A stretch of DNA of 64,000 nucleotides from an uncultured Olsenella sp. (GTDB taxonomy: Bacteria; Actinomycetota; Coriobacteriia; Coriobacteriales; Atopobiaceae). Under the pieces are notes generated by a model. The model had not been told where the DNA came from. It ran no database searches and was given only the letters and a program-made list of their open reading frames with translations. The stretch is from contig ONBR01000007.1 of the NCBI GenBank assembly GCA_900316105.1, positions 1 through 64,000 of the forward strand, in the 5' to 3' direction. Made by a program: the position numbers and the translations under genes. Below, piece after piece: positions 17,824 through 25,739 of the stretch (positions are counted from its first letter, which is position 1; the number at the start of each line of letters is the position of its first letter).

Positions 17824-19587
17824 TTATACCTCCTCGGCAGTAGGCAGAGGACCTCGTATGACAGCCATAATGCACAAAAGTACACTTAAGAGTACCGCAA
17901 CTGCAACGTGAATCCAGCTCGCGGCGGCCCATATGTCCCCATTCTCCACTCGCATGAAGAATATCTGAGCAAATAAAATCACGGCCATGCAGGCCAACTG
18001 TCCGAGTGCAGATGAGCGGACGCTGCCCCAATGGGTGGTGATGGTGGCGCAGAGCAGGGCGGCCAGGCCGACCACTACGTAGGCGGCGGCATTGCGGGGG
18101 TTGAGCTGGCCCAACGTGAGACTGGCAATCGCGGCATCTGCCCCAAAGCCATGCGTGGATACCGTCGAGACGATCGAGCTGATGTAGGCGGAAAGGACCG
18201 CAGTTGCTCCTGCGCGGGCGGGGGTCAGCGAGAACCCCGCAAGAGGTGCTGCCAGCAGGGCGTTGGAGGCACAGGAGGGTAGGACGAGGGAACAGGCGGA
18301 AAGTCTGTCGGTCCTACCAACCATGACCCACCAGATGCCGAACGCCGTCACGAGGGATATGGTCCAGAAGGTTGCGGCTGCGCTCGAGGTGGACATGAGC
18401 ATGGCTGCCATCAGTGACGCAAAGGCCAGAAGCGAGCCCACGGGTGACCATATGGCAGTGAGGACGGCGGCTCCACAGGCAATCGCAATTGGGGCGTTGC
18501 CAGCAGTACCTGCCCAAGCGCCCGAGGTTGCGAAGCAGGACCAGCCAGTTGTGAGTGCCGTGGCAAAGCGCACGATCACATCCGCAAGCCATGGGTAGCG
18601 GTAGGCTATGGGTAGCTGCTCACGAATGTATCCTTCCGTCTCCTCGACCGAGTCATCCGTGGATTGCAGCATAAGGGACTTTATAGACTGACCGCCTGCA
18701 TCGGGGTCTCCAAGGGCAAAGGCGACCTCGTTGGAGAACGCCTCCACTGACGGGGGGCGCAATGCCGGGTTGGGGGAGATGGCCTGCATGATGGCCTCTG
18801 AGGCCATTCCTGTCACGTCGGGGTCGACTTGGGAGATTTCCCTGCGCGGACCGCGCTCGATTCTCCTCAGGGATTCCTCCGCGGTCGGTGCCGCAAAGGG
18901 GTTCTCGCCAGTGAGCGCCTGCCAGCAGACCACGGCAAGTGCAAACACGTCGCAGCGCTCATCGACCAGGTCTCCAGTGATCTGTTCGGGTGGCATGTAG
19001 CCCACCGTACCGCCGCGGGCGCCTCCGTAGCCCGCGGCAGAAGCCAAGGTTGCCATGCCAAAGTCGCAGAGCTTGATGGTGCCGTCACGTTCGAACATGA
19101 TGTTCGACGGCTTGATGTCCAGGTGTAGAACCCCGTTCTCGTGGGCATAGGCCAGGGCGGATCCCACGGACTGTACCAGGTAGGCGCACTCATCGTTGGT
19201 TAGGGTGCCGCCTTCCACACGGGCAAGGAACTCAGTGAGGGTCAGTCCATCCACGTACTCCATCACCAGATAGGCCCATGAGCGGTCTACCTCAAAGTCG
19301 TACATGGTCACGATGTTTGGGTTGGCAAGCATGCTCGAGGTTCGTGCCTCGGAAAGCGCTTCGTCGATGATCTGCTCGGATGTGGCGTAGCCTGGCTGGA
19401 CCAGGAGCATCCGCTTTATTGCCACGCGACGCTGCAGTCGGGTGTCCCAGCATACGAGGACCGTGCCAAAACCACCCGTGCCGCATGAAGACATATAGCG
19501 GTAGCGGTTCAGAATCAGGCCCTGCTCGGCGGGACGCTGATCGGAATGGCGCTGGCTATCGGGCTCTATGGAAACAGGCTGGTCCAC
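17824..19587 (-). CDS. Ser/Thr protein kinase with polytopic membrane domain, non-RD type
   Basis: This is the first gene of the kinase/cell-wall operon, with 587 residues. The kinase domain (about 28-290) has GTGGFG, K58 in VAIKR, the catalytic loop HLDIKPSN (155-162) and DFG at 175-177. Arg of the usual HRD is replaced by Leu, so activation-loop control should differ from PknB (inference). After about residue 335 come seven or eight hydrophobic helices (for example AIACGAAVLTAIWSPVGSLL) and a short polar tail. There are no PASTA repeats. It occupies the far end of the syntenic block, not the pknA position beside pknB. The signal sensed by the membrane part is unknown. Confidence 0.88.
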   Translation of the reverse strand: MDQPVSIEPDSQRHSDQRPAEQGLILNRYRYMSSCGTGGFGTVLVCWDTRLQRRVAIKRMLLVQPGYATSEQIIDEALSEARTSSMLANPNIVTMYDFEVDRSWAYLVMEYVDGLTLTEFLARVEGGTLTNDECAYLVQSVGSALAYAHENGVLHLDIKPSNIMFERDGTIKLCDFGMATLASAAGYGGARGGTVGYMPPEQITGDLVDERCDVFALAVVCWQALTGENPFAAPTAEESLRRIERGPRREISQVDPDVTGMASEAIMQAISPNPALRPPSVEAFSNEVAFALGDPDAGGQSIKSLMLQSTDDSVEETEGYIREQLPIAYRYPWLADVIVRFATALTTGWSCFATSGAWAGTAGNAPIAIACGAAVLTAIWSPVGSLLAFASLMAAMLMSTSSAAATFWTISLVTAFGIWWVMVGRTDRLSACSLVLPSCASNALLAAPLAGFSLTPARAGATAVLSAYISSIVSTVSTHGFGADAAIASLTLGQLNPRNAAAYVVVGLAALLCATITTHWGSVRSSALGQLACMAVILFAQIFFMRVENGDIWAAASWIHVAVAVLLSVLLCIMAVIRGPLPTAEEV

Positions 19588-19638
19588 GGCGGCTCCTAGG
19601 TCGTTTGAGGTGCGTTTTTTGGTCTGCCGTTTGCGAAT

Positions 19639-19666
19639 AGTTTAGCCCATGCGCGCGATGAGACAA
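19639..19666 (-). promoter_or_regulatory. Candidate sigma-70 promoter of the kinase/cell-wall operon
   Basis: On the minus strand TTGTCT, 16 bases and TAAACT stand about 50 bases before the kinase start codon. The -35 hexamer overlaps a REP-like repeat at 19660-19688. Confidence 0.5.
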
Positions 19667-19688
19667 TGGGGACGGAGTCTTTTGTCCC
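19660..19688. repeat. Single REP-like unit
   Basis: GGGGACGGAGTCTTTTGTCCC matches, with mismatches, the inverted end sequence of the repeat at 41314-41340 (core GGGGACGG then TCT). It is one divergent copy of the window's most frequent short repeat. Confidence 0.4.
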
Positions 19689-19724
19689 ATTTGAGATCCA
19701 ATGAACAGTTCCTGTCCATGATGT

Positions 19725-20639
19725 CTATTGGAAAGTTCCGTTCGTGTAGTCGATTGTGTGACCCTTGGCGGCGTTGTAGGTTTCCAGCCGCTCGTTGATG
19801 GTTCCGTCCGAGGACAGGACATCCACATAGACGGAGCGAGGAATGAGCTCGTTCCCCTGGTAAACGGGGGTGGCTACGTACTGGACCGTGACGTTGGGAT
19901 AGGAGCTGAGCCAGTCGCGGATGGCCGTCTCGTACATGTCCATTCCACCCTGGCCGTCATTTGCACCCACGTTGAGCATCCTCGTACCTGTGACTAGGTT
20001 TTCGCGGACCTCCTCGCCGCCCAGCGACTTTGCCAACAGGTGGCAGCGGTTCCAGAAGTAGCCATGATAGGTCCTACCCGTTGGAAGGGAAATCTCAGAC
20101 TTCTGGTTTCTGGCGGGCCAGCCCGAGGGGTCGGGCATGTCACCGCGTTTGCGGGCGCGGCCTTCGTCCATCATCTGCTTGGTGATGCAGGCGCTTACCT
20201 GCCTGGTCCGTCCGAGCTCGTCCAGGGGAGCGTACTGGACCTGGCCGGGCTCAAGGGGGCTTTCGATGTGGGCCTTCCCGACGAGGCGAACGTAGTTGGG
20301 ACTCTCGGACTCGGACCACTCGGTTGGGGTGAGCTCACTGGTGGGAGTGGCTTCGTCAGAGGTTGTTGGTTCCGTGGACTCAGTTGTAGGCTCGTCTTCG
20401 GGTTTGGTCTGTGATTCCGACTTTGCGGAGTCGTCCGTCTCCTTGGTGCTGACCTCTGGCTCCGTGGGCAAGGCGGTTGTCCCCTGGGCCTGGCTCGAGC
20501 TGACGGCCGAGCTGGGGTCAGCGTCTGAGTCGGATGGGCCGCAGGCCACCAGAAAGATGCCGAGCGAGAAGATGAGGATGACTAGCGGGATGCCAAGGCC
20601 CCACTGCCAGCCTTGCCTGCTTGCCTTGCATGTGCCCAT
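19725..20639 (-). CDS. Lipoprotein DNA/RNA non-specific endonuclease
   Basis: The 304-residue predicted lipoprotein starts at an ATG preceded by GGGAGGAGAG. A further 43 codons upstream are open but lack such a site. A hydrophobic segment ends in LVAC with lipidation Cys33. A Ser/Thr/Glu-rich spacer of about 80 residues then leads to the nuclease domain. That domain carries YFWNRCHLLAKSLGG (catalytic-type His200 in the slot of the DRGH/NRxH motif of the EndA/NucA superfamily), ENLVTGTRMLNVG and MDMYETAI. Such ββα-Me nucleases degrade extracellular DNA or aid DNA uptake. Surface location fits either role. It is divergent from tRNA-Leu. Confidence 0.85.
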   Translation of the reverse strand: MGTCKASRQGWQWGLGIPLVILIFSLGIFLVACGPSDSDADPSSAVSSSQAQGTTALPTEPEVSTKETDDSAKSESQTKPEDEPTTESTEPTTSDEATPTSELTPTEWSESESPNYVRLVGKAHIESPLEPGQVQYAPLDELGRTRQVSACITKQMMDEGRARKRGDMPDPSGWPARNQKSEISLPTGRTYHGYFWNRCHLLAKSLGGEEVRENLVTGTRMLNVGANDGQGGMDMYETAIRDWLSSYPNVTVQYVATPVYQGNELIPRSVYVDVLSSDGTINERLETYNAAKGHTIDYTNGTFQ

Positions 20640-20762
20640 GGCTCTCCTCCCGGTCTCAGCCATTTGGATTTGGACCCATTGTGCTCTATGGCCGTCGCGT
20701 GGGCCAGGGAAAGAAGAATGAGTGGCAAAAAGAGATGAACCAGATTTTTTCGAAATTCTGGC

Positions 20763-20790
20763 TTGCAATCGAATCTCGTTGTCATATCAT
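20763..20790 (+). promoter_or_regulatory. Promoter of tRNA-Leu
   Basis: TTGCAA, a 16-base spacer and TATCAT end ten bases before the mature tRNA 5' end, a usual arrangement for tRNA genes. Confidence 0.6.
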
Positions 20791-20800
20791 ACAGACCTAC

Positions 20801-20887
20801 GCGGGCGTGGCGGAATTGGCAGACGCGTACGGTTCAGGTCCGTATGAGAGCAATCTCATGAAGGTTCAAGTCCTTTCGCCCGCACCA
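20801..20887 (+). tRNA. tRNA-Leu (anticodon CAG)
   Basis: This is a class II tRNA with long variable arm. Acceptor GCGGGCG pairs with CGCCCGC, the anticodon stem is TACGG/CCGTA with loop TTCAGGT (CAG), the T-arm carries GGTTCAAGTCC, and CCA is encoded. Confidence 0.95.
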
Positions 20888-20897
20888 TTAAATGCTC

Positions 20898-20923
20898 AGG
20901 CGCTCCAAGGGAGCGCCTTTTTC
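20898..20923 (+). terminator. Intrinsic terminator after tRNA-Leu
   Basis: AGGCGCTCC pairs with GGAGCGCCT across a 3-base loop, followed by TTTTTCTT. Confidence 0.85.
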
Positions 20924-21132
20924 TTACCTATTTTCGTATCGTAGCCAAGTGAACTCTTTGGATGAGACCTGCCTGCGGGTGGTGTCCAATGGGCAAAGTC
21001 CACGGGAACAAACAATGAGACCCTGACGCAATGAGCCAGGGTCCACATATTTCTCCGCGTAGCGGGAGATCTGCTCGAGGTGTAATGCTATCCGGAGGCC
21101 GGGGGCTTCCCCCTTCCTCGGGTCAGCACGGC

Positions 21133-21333
21133 CTAGTCGTCTTCGTCCTCGTCATCGTCGTCGAAGAGGTCCCAGTCGTCCTCGGTCTTCTCGTGGTTCT
21201 TGTAAATCTTGCGCGTCTTTCTCTCCAGAACAAATGCGATGATCATGAAGAGGACGATGCCGCCCAGCACCAGGGCAAGCACGCCCGGACGGGTGTTGAA
21301 GAGCCAATTGATGAAGTTGGAGGCGTTATCCAT
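21133..21333 (-). CDS. Small membrane protein with acidic tail
   Basis: The 66-residue product has one TM helix (about 17-37, VLALVLGGIVLFMIIAFVL) followed by a basic KTRKIYKNHEK stretch and a C-terminus of almost only Asp and Glu (final 14 residues). GGAAGGGA precedes the ATG. The topology suggests the acidic tail is cytoplasmic. It is divergent from serS. A weak hairpin (GACCCTG/CAGGGTC, 21019-21043) downstream could terminate it. No family recognised. Confidence 0.65.
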   Translation of the reverse strand: MDNASNFINWLFNTRPGVLALVLGGIVLFMIIAFVLERKTRKIYKNHEKTEDDWDLFDDDDEDEDD

Positions 21334-21486
21334 CGCGCGTCCCTTCCGTGAGGGATAAGCCCTCTAGGTGGTTACAGTTCCGCTCAAGTATATACTTGGT
21401 CAAAGCAACTGCACGTGCGAGACCAATGACTCGTATCCGCAGGCTTGCCGCAACCGGCATCAAGGAATGGACAGAGAGGTAGCTAA

Positions 21487-22773
21487 ATGCTGGACATCAA
21501 GTTTGTCAGAGAGAATCCTGACGTCGTGGACAAGTCCTGCGCGTCTAGGCAGAATGCCCACTGGGATCGTGAGCGCTTCTTTGAGCTCGACGAGGTCAGG
21601 CGCTCAACGATCAGCGAGGTCGAGAAGCTCCAGGCTGACCGCAACGCAAAGTCCAAGCTCATCGGCCAGCTCATGCGCGAGGGCAAGAAGGACGAGGCCG
21701 AGGAGGCCAAGGCAGCCGTTGCAGCCAACAAGGGGCGCATTGCCGAGCTGGACGAGAAGCGCAGCCAGGTGGAGAAGGAGCTCTTTGACCTGGTGGCAGC
21801 CATCCCCAATATCCCCCACGAGTCCGTGCCCTATGGCAAGGACGACTCCGACAACCCCGAGGTCCGAAAGTGGGGAGAGCCCACGCAGTTCGACTTTGAG
21901 CCCAAGGCTCATTGGGATCTAGGTCCCGCCACGGGCATGATCGACTTTGATCGTGGCGTCAAGCTCGCCGGTACCCGCTTCTACCTGCTGGGCGGTGCGG
22001 GAGCCCTCATGGAGCGCGCGCTGATCAATTTCTTCGTTGACCAGCACGTCAAGGCTGGCTTCAAGGAGTGGTGGCCCCCTGTCATCACAAACTACGACAG
22101 CCTCTTTGGCACGGGTCAGCTGCCCAAGTTCGACGAGGACCTCTTCCACGTCTCCGGTGGCATGTACCTCATTCCTACGGCTGAGGTCATGCTGACCAAC
22201 ATTCACCGCGACGAGGTCCTGGACGGTGACCAACTGCCCCTGTGGTATACCGCCTTCACTCCCTGCTTCCGCGAGGAGGCTGGCTCCGCTGGCCGCGACA
22301 CGCGAGGCATCATCCGTGTCCATGAGTTCGACAAGGTCGAGATGGTCAAGTTCGCGAAGCCCGAGGACTCCATGAACCAGCTGGAGTCCATGGTCGCAGA
22401 GGCCGAGCGCATGCTCCAGCTGCTCAAGCTGCCCTATCACGTGGTCACCCTCTGCACCGGTGACATCGGCTTCTCCGCCACAAAGTGCTACGACCTGGAG
22501 GTCTGGCTGCCTTCCTACAACAACTACAAGGAGATCTCCTCCTGCTCCAACTGCTGGGACTTCCAGGCTCGCCGTGCCAACATCCGCTACAAGGATCCCA
22601 AGGAGTTCAAGGGCACGCGCCTGGTCCACACCCTGAACGGCTCCGGACTGGCTGTCGGTCGCACCATGGCTGCCATCATGGAGAACTACCAGAACGCCGA
22701 CGGCTCCATCACGGTGCCTGAGGTCCTGCGTCCCTACATGCGCGACATGGAGGTCATCAAGCCCCTGGCGTAG
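21487..22773 (+). CDS. serS: Seryl-tRNA synthetase
   Basis: It charges tRNA-Ser with serine. The 428-residue class II synthetase has the N-terminal coiled-coil arm (about 30-100) that grips the long variable arm. Motif 2 is FREEAGSAGRDTRGIIRVHEF, preceded by the TAEV/ANIH region. Motif 3 is near the end (GSGLAVGRTMAAIMENYQ). GAGAGG precedes the ATG. No T-box leader is visible in the short upstream region, only the palindrome CAAGTATATACTTG at 21385-21398. A tRNA-Ser gene lies less than 1 kb downstream on the other strand. Confidence 0.96.
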   Translation: MLDIKFVRENPDVVDKSCASRQNAHWDRERFFELDEVRRSTISEVEKLQADRNAKSKLIGQLMREGKKDEAEEAKAAVAANKGRIAELDEKRSQVEKELFDLVAAIPNIPHESVPYGKDDSDNPEVRKWGEPTQFDFEPKAHWDLGPATGMIDFDRGVKLAGTRFYLLGGAGALMERALINFFVDQHVKAGFKEWWPPVITNYDSLFGTGQLPKFDEDLFHVSGGMYLIPTAEVMLTNIHRDEVLDGDQLPLWYTAFTPCFREEAGSAGRDTRGIIRVHEFDKVEMVKFAKPEDSMNQLESMVAEAERMLQLLKLPYHVVTLCTGDIGFSATKCYDLEVWLPSYNNYKEISSCSNCWDFQARRANIRYKDPKEFKGTRLVHTLNGSGLAVGRTMAAIMENYQNADGSITVPEVLRPYMRDMEVIKPLA

Positions 22774-22802
22774 CGTCGTTCGACAAATCCGCCTTTATGC
22801 CT

Positions 22803-22878
22803 GAGGGGGGCGGGTCTTTCTTCTTCTGGAGACTGAAAGCACGAACAGTCTGCAGAAGAAGGAAGACCCGCCCCCTTC
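22803..22878. repeat. Long inverted repeat after serS
   Basis: Two 32-base arms (22803-22834 and 22847-22878), complementary at 29 of 32 positions, flank a 12-base loop. The arms contain GGGGGCGGGTCTT and CTTCTTCTG. No U-tract follows, so it is not a standard terminator. It directly abuts the PAS-protein remnant and could be a MITE remnant. Confidence 0.7.
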
Positions 22879-23109
22879 GTGGACAAGAACGACGAGTCCG
22901 AGGACATCCTGTACGAAAACGATAGCTGTCTGGAGCTCCTTGGCCGCAAGGAGCTCCGCGAGCTCATGGACCACAAGAGGGGATCATTCAAGAACCTTGT
23001 GTACCCCGAGGATGCCGACAGGGCCAAGGCTGTCATCGGCATGCAGCAGAGAGTTGCGCCCGTCCGCTTTCTTCCGGCAGACGTAGCGCCCATGAGTTCA
23101 TTTGGATAA
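22879..23109 (+). pseudogene. Remnant of a PAS-domain signalling protein
   Basis: This is a 76-codon frame from GTG without a credible ribosome-binding site. The stretch LYENDSCLELLGRKEL...FKNLVYPEDADRAKAVIG is typical of the PAS fold in front of GGDEF or kinase domains (pattern YxNDxCLxLxG ... V(H/Y)PEDxxR). The protein then runs into unrelated sequence and a stop, with no downstream signalling domain. I read it as the surviving fragment of a larger gene, left beside a long inverted repeat. It is probably not expressed. Confidence 0.55.
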
Positions 23110-23134
23110 AAAAAGAGCCCCTTAGCAGGGGCTC
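23108..23134 (-). terminator. Intrinsic terminator after tRNA-Arg (minus strand)
   Basis: GAGCCCC / GGGGCTC stem followed on the minus strand by a run of seven U. Confidence 0.85.
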
Positions 23135-23145
23135 CTCACATTCAG

Positions 23146-23222
23146 TGGTGCGGCGTATAGGATTCGAACCTATGACGTTCTGATTCGTAGTCAGACCCTC
23201 TATCCAGCTGAGGTAACGCCGC
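23146..23222 (-). tRNA. tRNA-Arg (anticodon ACG)
   Basis: On the minus strand the acceptor stem GCGGCGT pairs with ACGCCGC. The anticodon stem is CTGA/TCAG with loop CTACGAA (ACG, read as ICG for CGN codons), the T-arm carries GGTTCGAATCC, and CCA is encoded. Confidence 0.95.
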
Positions 23223-23324
23223 GAACAAGGAATAGAATCGCATTTTCTAAGGACCATGTCAAGAAAAACTTTTAGAAACTTTTTCTCCACATTCGTGTGT
23301 CGCGGGGCGTGTCACAGGGGGACT

Positions 23325-23361
23325 TGTGTCGCTGGGGGTAGCCCCTTGCGACACACGGCGG
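23325..23361. repeat. Dispersed palindromic repeat, family B, copy 1
   Basis: The hairpin TGTGTCGC-TGGGGGTAGCCCCTT-GCGACACA is followed by CGGCGG. A near-identical element occurs at 58911-58951. It lies between two tRNA genes. Confidence 0.6.
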
Positions 23362-23362
23362 C

Positions 23363-23397
23363 AAAAAAAGAAAACCCGACCGCGCTGGGCAGTCGGG
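23363..23397 (-). terminator. Intrinsic terminator after tRNA-Ser (minus strand)
   Basis: CCCGAC/GTCGGG stem, followed on the minus strand by TTTTCTTTTTTT. Confidence 0.8.
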
Positions 23398-23408
23398 CTT
23401 GAATCATC

Positions 23409-23499
23409 TGGCGGAGAGCTGGGGATTCGAACCCCAGATAGTCTTAGGGACTATACTCGCTTAGCAGGCGAGCACCTTCGGCCTCTCGGTCAGCTCTCC
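23409..23499 (-). tRNA. tRNA-Ser (anticodon GCU)
   Basis: Class II tRNA on the minus strand. Acceptor GGAGAGC pairs with GCTCTCC, the anticodon stem is CTCGC/GCGAG with loop CTGCTAA (GCU), the variable arm is ATAGTC...GACTAT, the T-arm carries GGTTCGAATCC, the discriminator is G and CCA is encoded. Confidence 0.95.
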
Positions 23500-23557
23500 A
23501 ATCACGTGCTGTTGAATGATACTCCACAAAAGGGATTCTCTCAAGGACTCTTTTTGT

Positions 23558-24532
23558 CTATGCGCGGAAATACTCCAAGACCGATTCCGCGTCTACCAGG
23601 ATGTCATCGTGGTGGGCCTGGACCTTCTCCCAATCGAAGCGCGGCAGAAGGTCCTCCGGAGCAAGTTCCTCCCCGGGCTCCGCCATACCCACCTGGCTCG
23701 CAAGCCATCCTACGATGCGCTCTGGTCTGACCCCCATGGCCCGCAGGGCGCCTAGGTCAAGGTCGCGATCGCGCTTGGAGAGCCGTCTTCCCCCTGGGGC
23801 GACCAGCAGGGGGACGTGCCCATAGCTGGGAGCCTCGTAGCCCAAAAGTCTGGCCAGGTAGGTCTGTCGAGCTGACGAGCCCAGGAGGTCGCTGCCACGA
23901 ACCACCTGGTTGACGCCCATGAGTGCGTCATCGACCACCACCGCGAGCTGGTAGGCGACCACGCCGTCGCTTCGACGGACTAGGAAGTCGCCGCACTCGT
24001 GGGCAAGGACCTCGGTCTGATGGCCAAAGCAGAGGTCGTCAAAGGAGATGGTTCCCCTGGGGTCGTTCGCATCGGGAACGCGCAGGCGTAGGGCGGGAGG
24101 GCGAACGAGGCTTTTTTGGGCCACCTGCCCTGGAGTGAGATTTCGGCAAGTTCCCTGGTAGAGGTAGGTGCCGTCGGAAGCATGAGGGGCCGTGGCAGCG
24201 TGGAGCTCGCTGCGTGTGCAGAAGCAGGGATAAATGAGGCCCATGTCTTGTAGGCGTTCGATTGCCTTCTGGTAGATGGCGTAACGTTCGCTCTGGTAGT
24301 AGGGTCCCTCGTCCCAGGAGAGACCCAGCCAGCCCAGGTCATCCATGAGGGTTTGGGCATAGTCGGCGTGCTTGGCTCGCGGATCCAGGTCCTCGATGCG
24401 CATGACCATGGAGCCTGCCTGAGACTTTGCCGACAACCAGGCCATAAGGGCCGAGAAGGCATTGCCCAGGTGCATACGGCCCGAGGGCGTGGGAGCAAAG
24501 CGTCCGCGAGGTAGTGTGACGGTGGTACTCAC
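23558..24532 (-). CDS. gluQ: Glutamyl-Q tRNA(Asp) synthetase
   Basis: This truncated GluRS paralogue transfers glutamate onto queuosine of tRNA-Asp instead of charging tRNA-Glu. Its 324 residues comprise only the catalytic core. The HIGH-class motif reads GRMHLGNAF (residues 18-26), the KMSKS-class motif GRRLSKRD, and the zinc-knuckle pattern CFC...YLYQGTC is typical of GluQ-RS. The anticodon-binding domain of true GluRS is absent. The start codon is GTG with a weak ribosome-binding site. An alternative reading as a shortened GluRS is less likely because of the zinc motif and length. Confidence 0.88.
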   Translation of the reverse strand: MSTTVTLPRGRFAPTPSGRMHLGNAFSALMAWLSAKSQAGSMVMRIEDLDPRAKHADYAQTLMDDLGWLGLSWDEGPYYQSERYAIYQKAIERLQDMGLIYPCFCTRSELHAATAPHASDGTYLYQGTCRNLTPGQVAQKSLVRPPALRLRVPDANDPRGTISFDDLCFGHQTEVLAHECGDFLVRRSDGVVAYQLAVVVDDALMGVNQVVRGSDLLGSSARQTYLARLLGYEAPSYGHVPLLVAPGGRRLSKRDRDLDLGALRAMGVRPERIVGWLASQVGMAEPGEELAPEDLLPRFDWEKVQAHHDDILVDAESVLEYFRA

Positions 24533-24699
24533 GTGTCAATCAACTCCGACAATGATCGTAAGGTGTAGTAGGTTCGCTCGAGCGTCTGAAAAGCGCCTTC
24601 GAGTGGGTACCATTGAGAACACACGGCGGCTACTGCCCTGGCGGTGCCAGCGCATTCTAGCGTAGCCATTGTGGATGATATTTCTTCCTGGAGGTCAAG

Positions 24700-25362
24700 A
24701 TGTCAGAAATCCTTGAGTCGGGCGGGTCGTTCACCCTTGGCAAGCCAGAGCTCATCTGTCGCTGGCGCCTGGCGGGAGGAAGGCTGCCTCTGGAGAACCG
24801 GCACCTGCGCGCCCTGGGGCGTCGTAGGATTGAGGGCGACCGCATAGATACGGCGCTGGTTGCCTGGGCGAAGCAGCATATAGAGTGGACGCTTCAGGAA
24901 GGTGCGGCCCAGTATCCCGATGGCGTACTCATGATCATCGTGGACGAGAAGGGCCAAGCTGCCATGACCGTGGGACCCTACGAGGGGCTGGCCAAGGATT
25001 CCCTGGCAGACCTTGCCCGACGCGCACGGCATGCACAGGCGGAGGGTGCCGAGACGGGCGTGGAGCCCGAGAGCCTATGGGCAAAGCGAGACGGCGTCCT
25101 GTACTGGGACGCCGGCAAGGGCACGACCCCGTCTGGTGCGGCCTCTCTGGTGGAGGATCTTGCCCGCACGCTGGGGATTCCCCTGGAGCGTCGCGAAGGT
25201 CTTTTGGACGAGGTCAAGGCAGATCCCACCTCCTTCGAGGAAGCCTTCCTGGTCTCTGACGAGTACGGCATCGTCGTGGCGGGGGACGCGGCGGGAGAGG
25301 AAGGCGCCAGATTTGCCACTGGCTATGATCGATTGCTCCAGAAGGCGCGCAATAGGCGCTAG
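24700..25362 (+). CDS. Protein of unknown function (possible divergent class IV aminotransferase fold)
   Basis: The 220-residue soluble protein starts at an ATG with CTGGAGGTCAAG upstream. The C-terminal part (EEAFLVSDEYGIVVAGDAAG) vaguely recalls the (D)EVFLTGT...V block of fold-type IV PLP enzymes. No catalytic Lys/Arg pattern could be assigned, so this is only a suggestion. It is divergently placed from gluQ with a 167-base gap. A probable terminator follows. Codon use matches neighbours, so it is a genuine gene. Confidence 0.6.
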   Translation: MSEILESGGSFTLGKPELICRWRLAGGRLPLENRHLRALGRRRIEGDRIDTALVAWAKQHIEWTLQEGAAQYPDGVLMIIVDEKGQAAMTVGPYEGLAKDSLADLARRARHAQAEGAETGVEPESLWAKRDGVLYWDAGKGTTPSGAASLVEDLARTLGIPLERREGLLDEVKADPTSFEEAFLVSDEYGIVVAGDAAGEEGARFATGYDRLLQKARNRR

Positions 25363-25411
25363 CCATTGGCTGGAATGCCCATTAAATGATAAAAATCGGT
25401 AGTAAATATCG

Positions 25412-25439
25412 ACTCTTTCGTTGGTAAATCCGAAAGAGT
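25412..25439 (+). terminator. Inverted repeat, possible terminator
   Basis: ACTCTTTCG and CGAAAGAGT (perfect, 10-base loop) are followed by TTCTCT, 50 bases after the preceding stop. The U-tract is weak. Confidence 0.45.
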
Positions 25440-25739
25440 TTCTCTGCAAAGCCAATACATAGATACAATGACCCTGTCAACGCCTTGGGCTGTGAACGGT
25501 CAAGGGCACGCGGCGTATGCGAGAGCCATCCTGTATACTGGACGGGTATTACAAAGTATCTCCATGTCCTTGCTGCTAGTGACAGGCATTCGCCCCTTCG
25601 TGAGCATCGCGCGCCTTTCATCGTTTTCAGGGATGTTTGTCTTGTCAAGGCGACAGGAACGGTCAACCAGACAAGGTCGCGCCCCATGACAGGTATCGGG
25701 TAGCGTCTGAGCTGCTGGAGTCGAGAGGACCTAGAAGCC
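25440..25739 (+). other. Long gene-free leader region before the glycosyltransferase operon
   Basis: About 300 bases lack a convincing reading frame. TATACT at about 25534 could be a -10 element, giving a leader near 200 nt. Locally lower G+C than neighbours at its left end. No recognised riboswitch or small RNA motif was seen. Confidence 0.35.

Noticed and set aside
21334..21486. T-box leader for serS
   Set aside because: Only 150 bases upstream, no T-box sequence (TGGNACCGCG-like) and no antiterminator/terminator pair; just the palindrome CAAGTATATACTTG.
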